NCBI GenBank assembly: GCA_026826555.1
Contig: JAKSZT010054569.1
Span: 2,091,412-2,155,411, forward strand
DNA length: 64,000 bases
Origin: Tolypeutes matacus
Lineage: Eukaryota; Chordata; Mammalia; Cingulata; Chlamyphoridae
Direction of reading: 5' to 3'
Below the pieces are notes generated by a model, which saw only the letters and a program-made list of their open reading frames with translations, had not been told where the DNA came from and searched no databases. Made by a program: the position numbers and the translations under genes. Of the stretch, positions 1-9,755 are shown in pieces (position 1 is the first letter of the stretch; each line of letters opens with the position of its first letter).

Positions 1-140
1 GACTCTAGCTAGAACTTCTCTTGGGTCCTTAATATGTTATTCTTTTGAAAATAGTCATAAGTGTAGCTGTCATATTTTTCCTATCAGACTGTAGGCTCCA
101 TAAGACAGATTCCAATACAGAGTCATCTTTCTAACTTCTG

Positions 141-352
141 ATGAGGGGATGGAGGGAGAGAGGGAAGGAGAAGGGGGATGAAAGGAGGGAGTGGTGGAAG
201 CAAGAAGGAAGGAGCATGGGAGAGAGAAAAGTGGGAAAGAAAGAGAGGGAAAGAAGGATAGATAGAGAAAAAGAAGGAAGGAGGGAGGGAGAAGAAGAAG
301 GAGAGAAAGAGAAAGGGATGGAAAGAGGGAGAGAGGAAAGGACAAGGGAAAG
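141..352. repeat. Purine-rich low-complexity tract
   Basis: About 210 bases are almost only A and G on the + strand, built from irregular GGGA, GAAA and GAAG words. Long open frames on both strands here (Arg/Glu/Lys-rich on +, Ser/Leu/Pro-rich on -) come from the base bias and are not genes. Tracts like this can form intramolecular triplexes, but the sequence alone does not show that it does. Confidence 0.9.
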
Positions 353-1340
353 AGTATTTTTTCAGAGGTGTATGAGCAGCATAACTTAACACTCTGTACA
401 CCATGGCTGGGATAAGAGTGGGGAAGGAGGTGAGGGGAAACTGGGATGAGCTATTGACTGACTTTTTTGTGGACAAAGGCCAGACAAGCCCTTGGTTCAG
501 AACAGAGAGTTTGGTTTTTGGATAAACTGGTTTTGATGGGTATTTTTGGAAGCTGAGAAAATGGAAGTTTATTTCATTGCCAAGTCTGTCTGTTTCAATT
601 CGACAAAAACAGATTTCTTTACCCTCTTTTGTGTTTCAGATGGCGCTGAAGTGAGCAGCGTTGGGTTGAGCTATATACTTAGTGGGTTGGATGTTCAGTA
701 GAGCTCCCTAGTACTCCTGCTATTACCCAGGAGGTCAATAGAGGGCTCCCGAGAACACTGAGCAAAATTCGGGGGAAGTCACCACCAAGAGGTTCAACTA
801 TAATGGCAGGGATTATTATGGTTACCTAACATACAAGCTGATGGAACTGGATTCAGATAGGTAAAGTTACAAACGGAGGAGCGCCTGCCGTGAATGCCAT
901 AGAAGATGTTCCTTGCATTGGAGGGGGCTCAGATTACACCAGCATTAAGTCCCCTTTCAAATACAAGCCTGAGTCTTAACCTGAAATATCTCTTCTGGAA
1001 TTAGCTGACAGAGCTTTATAAAATACTTGTATGTTGGATACATTAATCCTTTGATTCAGTTCACTTGAAAAAAATCACAGTATTTCTAGGTTTCATTTTG
1101 CCTATTTTTAAAAAAATGGTAGGCTGATGCTGAGAGTCTGACTTTCTAAGACTTCTTAATGTCTAACTTTCTGTTACTACAACTTTCAGCAACCACATTC
1201 AGGAACAATCTGACAAAACATGGTTTACTTAAAAGGAAGAGGATTAATCCTGTCCCCTACTATAGACATTATAAAATAGTTCTATTTTATGCTTATAGTA
1301 AGAATTGGAATAGGGAGAGCTGTCTGTGATGACCAATAAC
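353..1340. other. Mostly unique sequence with a short coding-like patch
   Basis: I see no named repeat or gene. Around 640-990 there is a coding-like patch: a good splice-acceptor-like pyrimidine tract ending TTTCAG at about 640, then frames with several stops, and at about 864-980 an uninterrupted stretch of about 38 codons (containing VNAIEDVPCIGGGSDYTS) that ends in TAA. A neighbouring frame at about 755-860 reads RFNYNGRDYYGYLTYKLME. The two are offset by a frame change. It could be a decayed pseudogene or chance. I do not recognise the protein. Confidence 0.25.
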
Positions 1341-1510
1341 CTAGAGACAGCATGGTGGGTAAAAGATGTCAGCAAACGTTACCAAAAGACTTAGATTGAA
1401 ATCTTGACTTTATTTACTAGCCAATCACTTCATCTCCTAGGGTCTCATTTCCTTCATTTGTAGAACTGGAGATGCTACCTTGCCTACTCCAAAGTGTGAA
1501 GGTCAAAGAA
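1341..1510 (+). repeat. MIR SINE fragment (probable)
   Basis: The order of elements follows the core of MIR on the + strand: a 'did not lose weekend' style tRNA-derived head is weak, but the CACTTCATCTCCTAGGGTCTCATTTCCTTCATTTG-type block, the match to the MIR 'cctcagtttcctcatctgtaaaatg' core, is clear enough to suggest it. The copy is strongly diverged and its edges are approximate. Confidence 0.5.
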
Positions 1511-2167
1511 GATGGTGCCGTGGAAGGCTTTGCATACTGTTCTATGGAAGTTTTCAGCTATTAATAGATGCAACAATTTACTTGCTTCAAATTTTAGTGA
1601 CATAGTGTGTTTGAATGGCTTGAATGCTTTCTTTCCTGAACTTAAGGTCCTATATAAACCACATTATATAGCCTGGGTTTTTCTTTGTACTCTTCTTTCA
1701 AAGAAAAAGAAATTATGAAAGAGATTCAGAAGTATTTCTGAGGTGCAGAGGACCAGGAACTGGAATCACATCTCTTAGAAGGGGAAGGGATTCCAAAAGA
1801 CTGAGTAAAGCCAGGTGGTGTGTAGCCAATATTGAGACAATGTTTGAAGCAGGAACTAAGTTTCGTCTTCATTCATTTACTTATCCATTTATTCATTCAA
1901 TTCAGTTGTTTGGGGTTCTAGGAATACACATTTTGGATTTGGGAAAACAGCTAGGGTCTTCAATGGCATTGCCTATCTCTCCATCCCTTCCGGCATATGT
2001 CGAGTTGGCCCATTTGCAAGATAGCATGTTAGATGCAGAAGGCAACACAAAGATGAGCAAGTCAATGTCCCTCCCTTCAAGGAGCACAGTAAGTGACATA
2101 AAGATAGAGATAGATTTTTTTGTTCTGCTTTTTTTTGTTTTAGGATAAATAAAACCTGTATGCCAAG
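1511..2167. other. No gene seen; possible ancient repeat remnant
   Basis: No coding or RNA gene is evident. The CATTCATTTACTTATCC-like stretch near 1868 recalls the start of a common ancient mammalian repeat (the 'ttcattcaacaaacattta' type), but it is too diverged to name. The frames here have no recognisable protein content. Confidence 0.4.
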
Positions 2168-2425
2168 GAGGCAGTATAACACAGTGGTTAAAGATGAAAA
2201 GCTGTGGAGTCCAAGAGCCTTGGGGTCTAATTCCAGATCTGCTAAGTGGACCAGCTTTGTCTTTGAACAAGTTATTTGGTTTTTCTAAACCTTGGTTTCC
2301 TCTTCTATAAATTGGATTAATTCTGCCTACCTTAAAGAGTGGTCATAAGGCTTAAATGAGCTGATGTATGCAAAGGGCTTAGCACAGTGATTGCCCTGTA
2401 GTAAACCCACAAAGTATGCTAATTA
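2168..2425 (+). repeat. MIR SINE, near full length
   Basis: All MIR landmarks occur in order on the + strand: CAGTATAACACAGTGGTTAA at the tRNA-derived head, a GTCTAATTCCAGATCTGC B-box-like block, CTTGGTTTCCTC in the core, GGCTTAAATGAG, and the LINE2-like tail AGCACAGTGATTGCC. MIR is an ancient tRNA-derived SINE that was mobilised by L2 and is long inactive. Confidence 0.9.
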
Positions 2426-3335
2426 TGAGTAGTGTCATCACCAATTTTATACTGAGCCACAAAACCAAGCCATGCTATATTTCACAGGAGAGGTATCAGA
2501 GCCATGGAAGTTCACAGGAGATAGTATGCAGCAAAGGCTTTTGGGGGAATGACCCTTGATCACTTCAAGGACATTTTCCAATGACAGAGATAAGGAAAAG
2601 GTCATACCACAGGAATTTAGAGGCAGGGGTATGAGGGAAGGTAAGAAGGAAGTAATAATGTGGCAAGTGCTGAGAATGGGAGACATCCAGTTTGCCACGA
2701 ACAAAAAAACCCTTCTGGTTGTGATCTACTTAATATATTCATTCTGACTCTGAAAATTTCCATAAGATATTTTGCTATGTCTCCCTGTGTAGCAAATTGC
2801 CTCAATTATCCTAATGCTTGCTGGTCTGAATTGGAAGGCAGTTATGTGAAATCTTGAAGATGAAGAAATTTGTCTTCAGGAATTCTCAGCTAGTCTTCCC
2901 TGTGCCAATTCCCCATCTTTCTGGGCTTCCCACCCTGCCCAGTCATCCAGAATCTCCATACACTTAAAAAACATTCATTCATTTTTCTTGATACACAAGT
3001 AATATATGTGTATTGAAGAGAGAAATTAAACTCTCTAATCCCTGTGGTATTTGACCCAGCCATTCTCCTAAAAAACATTCTTAGAAAAGGCACTGATAAA
3101 CTAATTTACATTAAGATGGAAATTGTTTTCAATGTGACCCCAGTTAAGGATCCTTTGTGTTTTTTTGTACCCGCATAGAGCTTCAAGATAAATGAGTAGA
3201 GATACCAGTGGAATTTTAAGCACTGGCACGCATATAGGAAAGTCATTTGGGGTGATAGAGGTGATACTAGCATGTACTGAAAAAATAAAAATATGTAATT
3301 GATCACTTATACATAAGGGGTTAGGTTGGCTTTTT
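2426..3335. other. No gene or clear repeat seen
   Basis: Ordinary AT-moderate sequence. Short open frames on both strands have no recognisable protein features and no splice context I would trust. The sequence around 2970-3080 has the texture of diverged LINE sequence, but I cannot place it. Confidence 0.4.
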
Positions 3336-4750
3336 TTGACTTTTAACATTTTTTACTGAGGACTAATTTGTACGTATTTTGGATGAATTCTGACAGTTGT
3401 ATGCCCCTGCATAAACCTCTTCCCTATCAAGATATACAACATTTCTATCACCATAAAAGAGCCTCTATACCCTTTCCAGTAATCCCACGCACAAAGAAAA
3501 CCACTGTCTTTTTTTTTTTTTCCTATAGATTCATTTTTGCCCGTTCTAGAACTTCATATACATGCAGTGATAAGTGTGTACTTTTTTGTGCCTGGCTCAG
3601 TATATCTATGAGATTCATGCATCTATCAGTAGTTTGTTCCTTCTTACTGATGAGTACTATTCAACTGTATAATTATACACACTTTTTAAATTCATTCTTC
3701 TGTTGATGGACATTTGGACTATTTCCAGCTGGGAGCTATTAAGAATAAAACTACTAAGAACCTTTTTATACCAATCTTTTATCTTTCTATCATTAGTTTT
3801 CAACAATTTGATTATGATGTGCTCTGATGGTAGCCATCTTTGTGTTTATCCTGCTTAGGGTTTACTGAGCTTCCTAAATCTGTGGATTTGTGTTTTTCAT
3901 CAGAATTTGAAAAAATGTTCTCCATTATTTCTTCATATGTTTTTTTCTGACCCAAACTTTCCTCCAGTAAGTCAATTACATGTATGTTACACTGTCTGAT
4001 ATTTTCCCATAGATCCCTGAAGCTGTTTATTATTTTTTTTCTAGCCATCCCTTTCTACTTCAGTTTAGATAGTTCTTATTGCCTGGTCTTTAAGGTCACT
4101 AATTTTTCCTTCTGAAATGTCGTCTGTTGTTATGCCAATCCATTGAAGTTTTTGTTTCATTTCAGACATTGTATTTTTCCATTCTAGAATTGCTACTTGG
4201 TCCTTTTCTTTTTTATACTTACTATTTTTCTATTGTGATTCCTTCTTTATTTCCTCATTTACTGTGTATTTTTCTTTAACTCTTTGGACATATTTATAGT
4301 GCCAATTTAAAAGTAATTGATTGCTAATACTATCTTCTCTATCATTTCTGTGTCTGTTTCTATTATTTGATTTTTCTCTGGTAATGGATCACATTTTCTG
4401 GCTTCTTTGCCTGTCTGGTAATTTTTTAATTGTATGTTGGGCATTACTGCTGCTACATTTTTGACTATCTGGAGTTTATTGTCTCCCTTAGTAGATGGAT
4501 GAGTTTCTTTTTTGGCAGGCAATTCATTTGTGACTCCATTTAATCATTTTGAAGCATGTTTTAAAGCTTTGTTAGGGATGATCTAGAGTAACCTTGAACC
4601 TATGACCAGCTTAGGTCTACTCCTAAGGCATAACCTTTCTGGAGTCTCTACTGAATTCAGTGAGGTCTCTTCACTCTAGTTGGTAAGAACTCTAGTGTCT
4701 CTCAGCCCTGTACAATCTCCAGCAGATTGGGATACAATCTCCAGTAGATA
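3336..4750 (-). mobile_element. Old L1/HAL1 element, antisense, ORF1 region decayed
   Basis: Read on the - strand, 3336-3780 is an old L1 3' untranslated region: the + strand shows its antisense landmarks, such as CTGTTGATGGACATTTGGAC at 3700 and CAAGATATACAACATTTC at 3428. Directly upstream in element orientation, 3790-4550 matches the ORF1 region of old L1/HAL1. On the - strand a 78-codon frame at 3812-4048 contains SFRDLWENIRQCNIHVI and EEIMENIF, typical of decayed ORF1, and a second frame lies at 4307-4522. No ORF2 (reverse transcriptase) sequence lies between ORF1 and the 3' end, which is the structure of HAL1 (half-L1). A deleted L1 would look the same. The element is non-functional. 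Confidence 0.75.
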
Positions 4751-5160
4751 TGAAAACAATTATCCTTGGGCAACTTTTCTTTCTCTGGTGGAAGTTCTTT
4801 TCCTCGTGGGTATTATTTTCCTGGACTTATGAAATCTTGCCCTATGCGTGTGTAACAGAATTCAGCCAAAGACTCAAGGGGACTCATGCAAATTTGTGGA
4901 TTTTTAAAAAATTGCATATCTCCCTTCTTTCTGGTACCTTACCCCACAAATTCCAGTAAGGTAATGTTTTGGTACCTTCTTATTGTGCCACAATCCAGAA
5001 AGTACCTGCAGATAGAAAATTGGGCAATTGCATGGCTTACTTCGTCTGTTTCCCTTCTCTCAGGCATAACAGGTGTTTTTTTTTTTTTTTTGCTGCCTGC
5101 TGTCTAATATCTGAAAAGAGTTATTTTATGTATATTTTTCTAGGAAATCACATTAAAAAG
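4751..5160. other. No gene seen
   Basis: AT-rich sequence with a T run near 5078-5092. It may be the distal, unrecognisable 5' part of the neighbouring antisense L1/HAL1, but I see no landmark that proves it. Confidence 0.35.
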
Positions 5161-5615
5161 TGTGATGGTTAATTTTATGTGCCAATTTGGCTAGTTTATG
5201 GTATCCAGTTGTTTGGTCAAGCAAGCACTGGCCTGATTGTTAGGTGAGGGTATTTTGTGTATTTAAATCATGAGTCAGTTGATTGCATCTATGACTGATT
5301 ACCTCTACAATCAACAAGATTACCTTCAGCAATGAGAGGAATCTCCTCATATAATCAGGAGGCCTTAAAGGAAGAACTAAGGATTCCAGCAGTCAGAAAG
5401 AAGAATTTCCATCTCTTCTTCCTGGGGAATTCATTGTCTTGGTCATCAGAGCTCCCAACTTGTGACTTTTCCTGGGGAATTCAGTGTCTCTATTGAGTTC
5501 CCAACTTGTGGCCTGCTCTATAAAATTTGGACTTGCCAATTCCCATGGTCATGTGAGCCAGTTTCTATAATAAATCTCTTAATATTTACATACACACACA
5601 CACACACACATATAA
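5161..5615 (+). mobile_element. MLT2-like solo LTR (ERVL class)
   Basis: It starts TGTGATGGTTAATTTTATGT, follows with CCAGTTGTTTGGTCAA and a GGCCTTAAAGG block, and ends with AATAAATCTCTTAATAT followed by a CA repeat. That order is characteristic of MLT2-type LTRs. AATAAA is a plausible retroviral polyadenylation signal and supports the + orientation. No internal retroviral genes lie beside it, so it is a solo LTR or a remnant. Confidence 0.75.
5586..5611. repeat. (CA)n microsatellite at LTR end
   Basis: A run of about 12 CA dinucleotides sits in the 3' part of the MLT2-like LTR, where this LTR family usually carries a dinucleotide-rich segment. Confidence 0.9.
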
Positions 5616-5789
5616 AGGTAGTATGGCTCTTTACCAGTTATTCCATCTTGACTAAGGTGAAAGACCACATAAAGTTCTATTAGTTAATTTTGCATGTGGA
5701 GAAATCAAGACAGTGACCATAGATAATCCAGAATCATATTGCCAACCCATGATGGAGCTGGAACAGTAGCACATTCTTCAGCTGTTAGG

Positions 5790-5957
5790 ATTTTTGCTTT
5801 TGTTTTTGTTTTTTAAGTACCGGGGCCAGGGATTGAACCCTGGATCTCGTTAAGTGGGAAGCCGGCACTCAAGCACTGAGCCACGTTGGCTCCCCTGAGT
5901 TGTTTTTTTTTCATTTGTTTGCTTGTTGTTTTGTTTTTGTTTTTAGGAGGCATGCTT
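5790..5957 (-). mobile_element. DAS tRNA-Ala-derived SINE, antisense, dimeric and truncated
   Basis: On the - strand the first unit shows a tRNA-like order: head GAGCCAACGTGGCTCAGTGC, then B-box GGTTCAATCCCTGGCCCC near 5825-5842, and an A-rich tail (the T-rich stretch at 5790-5816 on +). A second, broken unit begins near 5944 (TTAGGAGGCATGC). The paired-unit layout matches the better copy at 57961-58165. It is a pseudo-tRNA and cannot be a functional tRNA, since the cloverleaf is degraded. Confidence 0.85.
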
Positions 5958-5960
5958 CAT

Positions 5961-6120
5961 GGGTGCAGAGTTTTTGTTTGGGGTGATGGAAAAGTTTTGG
6001 CAATGGATGGTGTTGATGGTAGCACGACATTGTGAAAGTCATTAACACCACTGAGTTGTATATTTGAAAGTGGTTAAAATGAGAAATTTTATGTTGTATA
6101 TATGTTACAATAAAATTTAA
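5961..6120 (+). mobile_element. L1 3' end, sense orientation
   Basis: The stretch GGTGATGGAAAAGTTTTGGC, then CACTGAGTTGTATATTTGAAA and a terminal CAATAAAATTTAAAAAA, is the standard 3' terminus of a mammalian L1 with its AATAAA signal and A tail. Only the last 160 bases remain. The following L1 (6138-6459) inserted in or beside this A tail. Confidence 0.8.
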
Positions 6121-6476
6121 AAAATAAATAAGGAAGAGTATTTGTCCTTTTGTGTCTGGCTTGCTTCACTCAACATAATGTCCTCCAGGTTCATCCATGT
6201 TGCCATATGCTTTATGACTTCATTTCTTCTTACAGCTGCATAATATTCCATCGTGTGAATAGACCACAGTTTGTTTATCCATTCGTCTGTTGATGGACAC
6301 CTGGGTTGTTTCCAGCTTTTGGCAATGGTGAATAATGTGGCTATGAACATCGGTGTGCAGATGTCTGTTGGTTTTTAATTGCTTATATTTTCAATTATTA
6401 AATGTACAAAATAAAGTTAAAAATAAATAAATAAATAAATAAATAAGTAAATAAATAAATAAATAAATAAGGAAGA
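6121..6476 (+). mobile_element. Young L1 with 5' inversion (twin priming)
   Basis: The + strand 3' end of the element, 6371-6459, reads GTTTTTAATTGCTTATATTT through ATGTACAAAATAAAGTT into a (TAAA)n tail. The preceding part, 6138-6370, is the upstream piece of the same L1 in inverted orientation: on the - strand it encodes the C-terminal end of ORF2 (STDEWINKLWSIHTMEYYAA, then LEDIMLSEASQTQKDK). Near-identical direct repeats AAATAAATAAGGAAGA flank it at 6121-6137 and about 6460-6476, which are the target-site duplication. This head-inverted structure is the known product of twin priming during L1 insertion. The copy is 5' truncated and inactive. Confidence 0.88.
6417..6470 (+). repeat. (TAAA)n tail microsatellite
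   Basis: About 12 tandem TAAA units with one GTAA interruption. They form the 3' tail of the L1 insertion and merge into its target-site duplication. Confidence 0.9.
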
Positions 6477-8454
6477 AATTGCTTCCAGGGAAGACTGCTA
6501 AGGGAGTTGAGGAAGCAGGAAAAGATAGGGAATAGGCTAAGTTAGGGTGTGATCTCAGGCAAAATTCCCTCAGTTGATATGCTGTATCCTGATGCCTTGG
6601 AGTTGTCCCAGCCCAAGGCGAGGGAGCTGGTTTATCTTACACTCACACAACCAGGGTTTGGGTGGGTGGGTAGGGCTGGTGCACAGAATCAGTACAAGGA
6701 GGTACAAGGCCAACTGCATGAAGCACTGTCATTGTCTGCTATAGTAATCATAAGAAAGGAAGAAATAGCTCCGTACCCTCATTTTCATTCCGTATAATGG
6801 GAAGAACCACCTTTTCTCTTGCAAGAGTGACATAGAAGGGCCTGGAATAAATGCACTGTAATGTTATTTGATGATGGAAATGCTGGTTGGTTGCAGGAGT
6901 CTCAGAAGAAAAGGCTTTTCTTCCCTTATGCCAGTAAGTCTCTACTGTTGTGTAAACTGTACTGTATAGCCATTGAATTTTCCTTTCAAATCCTTCCACT
7001 TTTTCCTACTTTCTCAGCCTCTTAATCAACTTAGAGCAAAAGAGAGCTTTGACATTTGCCTTCAACCCTTGTTATTTATTATTTGCTGGCTGCCAGCAGA
7101 ATACCGCAACCCTTTTGCTACATGAAAAGACATGGGTCCGAATTGCTTGTTTCCTTGTCACCACTTGATTTACCCATTCTCCAGCCCAGCCAGAGTGATG
7201 GTTGCCTCCTTATTTGGCTTAAATTGCAAGGCTTTGGGGAGATTTTCTAATGGGGCAGTTTTCCTTACCAAGAGAGCTGAGCAAGTTATACTACCTTTGT
7301 GTTCTTTTGAAAGGTAAAGCAAATGGAATTTTGCTTGCCACCATTTGAAGTATGGATGTGTGTTTCTTTTGCTGTAGTTGATGTTACAGATAGCGCTGAA
7401 GGCAGATTGGGGAACTCTCATCTTTATGTGTTTTGGTGTGAATGATATGGCAAGACTTCTAAATCAGCTGCAGTGAAGTGGTTTGGGACCAATGGACAAT
7501 GAGGGAATATAGAACTACCTTCCCCTTTTCCTTTCCTTCCTTTTTTGTGATCCTCTCCTCACCCCACTCTACATTCACACTCCTTTTAATTTTTGACATT
7601 TCTGGACAAAGTATTTCTTGTTGTAATCTCAGTTCATCTTGATTTCTAACCTCATCCAATATTATACTGGCGGTATAGCTGATATCTAAATGAATGTCAC
7701 AATTTATTTGGAAAACCTCTCCTGTACCTTCCCACTTTATCTAGTTTCTACATGTGTTAACTGTCCTAATTATTTAAAGTTGATCCTTCCCGTAGACTTT
7801 CCTGCCTCTAGCTCTGTCAACACATTTACCAAAATAACCCGTCAAATCAGTTGAGAAAATTGATGAGACTAGCTATCTGGCATTGTGTCAAGCCCACAAA
7901 ACCTGGCAAACTCAGCTGAATTTTTCACTTTCTTTTACTAATTGGGTGGGTACCACACAGACAATAAAGTCAACATGTGATTACAGCTCCCGGGCAGAAA
8001 GAAGTGTCCTCATACTGTCCCCAAATAGCATTGTCTAAGAAGTCAGTGATTTTGACCTTATCAGATGTATGACCTTGGTAGACACATTACCTAATTTCAT
8101 GAGCATTTTGGAGTCTCTCATTTCTGTTTTATATCTTGGGATGATTTGAATAATATGTGAAACAATTGTGTGGCCCTTTGCAGTTTACAAAGTGCTTTTA
8201 TATATCTGTCCCTATTTTATCTGTTCAACCTTGTGTTCCATTGACTTTCCATGATTAAACTGTATTTCTTAGCTTGAGAAAATGACGGCTGCACTGAGCT
8301 AGGAGGTATGGTTGATTCACTAATGACAAAGTCTATAAGGGGCCTCCAGAGACCATGTGATTAAGTTTCCAAGGACAATGGCACCAAAACTGTCTACTGC
8401 TGGAGGTTGCGAGTTGTTTTTGTGATTTTTCATGAAAGGAAATGCTGAATGCCC
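6477..8454. other. About 2 kb with no gene or clear repeat
   Basis: Short frames on both strands (61-84 codons) have no recognisable domain, signal peptide or splice context. Nothing in this stretch supports a gene or a named repeat at the divergence I can read by eye. Confidence 0.45.
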
Positions 8455-8885
8455 CATCCTTGTAGGAATCAAGTAGACCTGGGCTTCAATGTAGAATCCA
8501 CGACTTACTGTGTAACCTTGGGTAAAGTCCACATCTTTGAGTATCAGTTTCTTCATTTGTAAAATAAGGATTAAAATGCCTACAGTGTGGGGAGTGGATG
8601 TAGCTCCAGTGGTTGAGCACCTGCTTTCCATGTTCAAGGTCCCAGGTTTGATCCCCGGTACATCCTAAAACAAACCAACAAAAGAAAAAGCCACCTCTCA
8701 TTGGCGAGTGACTATAGCTCAGTGGTTGAGTGCCTACTTCTCATGTACGAGGTCCTGGGTTCAATCCTTGGTACCTCCTAAAGAAAATGCCTACAGTGTG
8801 CAGCATATAGTGAAGATTAAATGGGAGATGAAATGACCACTGTGTGTTCCCCTCACAGTGACTGGCACATAGTAAATGCTTAAGG
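8455..8885 (+). repeat. MIR SINE split by a DAS SINE
   Basis: The left part carries GTGTAACCTTGGGTAAAGTC and CAGTTTCTTCATTTGTAAAA, and the right part carries GAAGATTAAATGGGAGATG and GACTGGCACATAGTAAATGC. Together these are the consecutive middle and 3' landmarks of MIR on +. The DAS insertion at 8590-8783 separates them, so the MIR is the older element. Confidence 0.87.
8573..8800 (+). mobile_element. DAS SINE dimer with perfect 17-bp target-site duplication
   Basis: Body 8590-8783. Unit one begins GGAGTGGATGTAGCTCCAGT and has a B-box GGTTTGATCCCC. Unit two begins near 8704 as GCGAGTGACTATAGCTCAGT and ends GGTTCAATCCTTGGTACCTC. The units are joined by an A-rich linker (ACAAACCAACAAAAG). AAAATGCCTACAGTGTG occurs at both 8573-8589 and 8784-8800, without mismatch. 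An exact duplication of that length is good evidence for recent L1-type target-primed insertion. The A and B boxes are RNA polymerase III promoter elements. Confidence 0.95.
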
Positions 8886-9384
8886 AAAAACAGCTGTTAT
8901 TCTATGTAGTGAATGACCGTTGCTATCAGGATTCCTTCATTATCTTTAATTTCAGTCTCTTAGAGAACATAGAATATGGAAAATAAATGACTCTGAATTC
9001 TTAAAGCCAACCAGTGAAAACTCAGACTGTAGGGGATGGGAGACTGCTATGCCCAAAGATGGAGTCTGTAACATGAAGACTGCTAGATTTTCTTTTTTGT
9101 CTAATTTCTTTCCGCTTCAGGGCCAAGCCTCAAAGCTGCTACCTTGTCAGTGTAGAGCTGGTCCTCATACAGGTGCTGTGAAGGGGTGGTAGAGGAAGAC
9201 GTAGGTGCCAGGGCACAGGGCAGAGCTGCTCTGTCACTGCTCTTCCAGTCAGATACCTCCAGAGATCCCAAGAGAGCAGAGAATAGAGGCTTGTTGCTCA
9301 CTGGCCCCCCAGGCATGAGGACTTCTAAGTGGCTGAAAGCTGGGGCTTCCCTGGGGGTCTCTTCCTCTAAATGACCTCTTTGTG
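8886..9384. other. No gene seen
   Basis: Ordinary sequence. The frames at 9101-9374 overlap each other on opposite strands and have no recognisable product. Confidence 0.4.
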
Positions 9385-9755
9385 CTCTCCAGTGTGACTT
9401 TGTATCCCTGCCTCAGTGGTCCACCCCACCCATACTGGACTTCTTTCTACTCTCTTTCTCGTCATGCTCCTACCTCCGTTGAACAGGCTCGTCCTATCCC
9501 TCTTTGCCAAGCTAATTCCTACATTCTTCAGAGTTCATCTCAACTGCACCTTTCTGAGGGAAGCAAGCCTCTCCTGACCTCCTAAATGCATTAAATTCCT
9601 TTATATGCTCTCATAGTAGAGTGACAATTTTTTATTTGCTTATGTGCTTACTTGATCCATGTTTACTTGAGATCATGGGGGTAGTGACTGCCTTGCTCAG
9701 CACCGTGCACATAGTAGGTGCTCCAAAAATATTTGGAGGTTTGGTGGATAAATGT
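9385..9755 (+). mobile_element. L2 LINE 3' region
   Basis: L2 3' landmarks are in order: TTTGCCAAGCTAATTCCTAC, ATCTCAACTGCACC, GGGAAGCAAGCCTCTCCTGA, ATGGGGGTAGTGACTGCCTT, and GCACATAGTAGGTGCTCC with an AAATATTTGG-type end. These correspond to the usual 'ctaactcctactcatc...cttccctga...cagggactgtgtc...acatagtaggcgctcaataa' series. No intact reading frame is present. Confidence 0.9.

Noticed and set aside
6138..6370. Intact L1 ORF2 gene
   Set aside because: Only the last ~75 codons remain, in an inverted 5' truncated copy.
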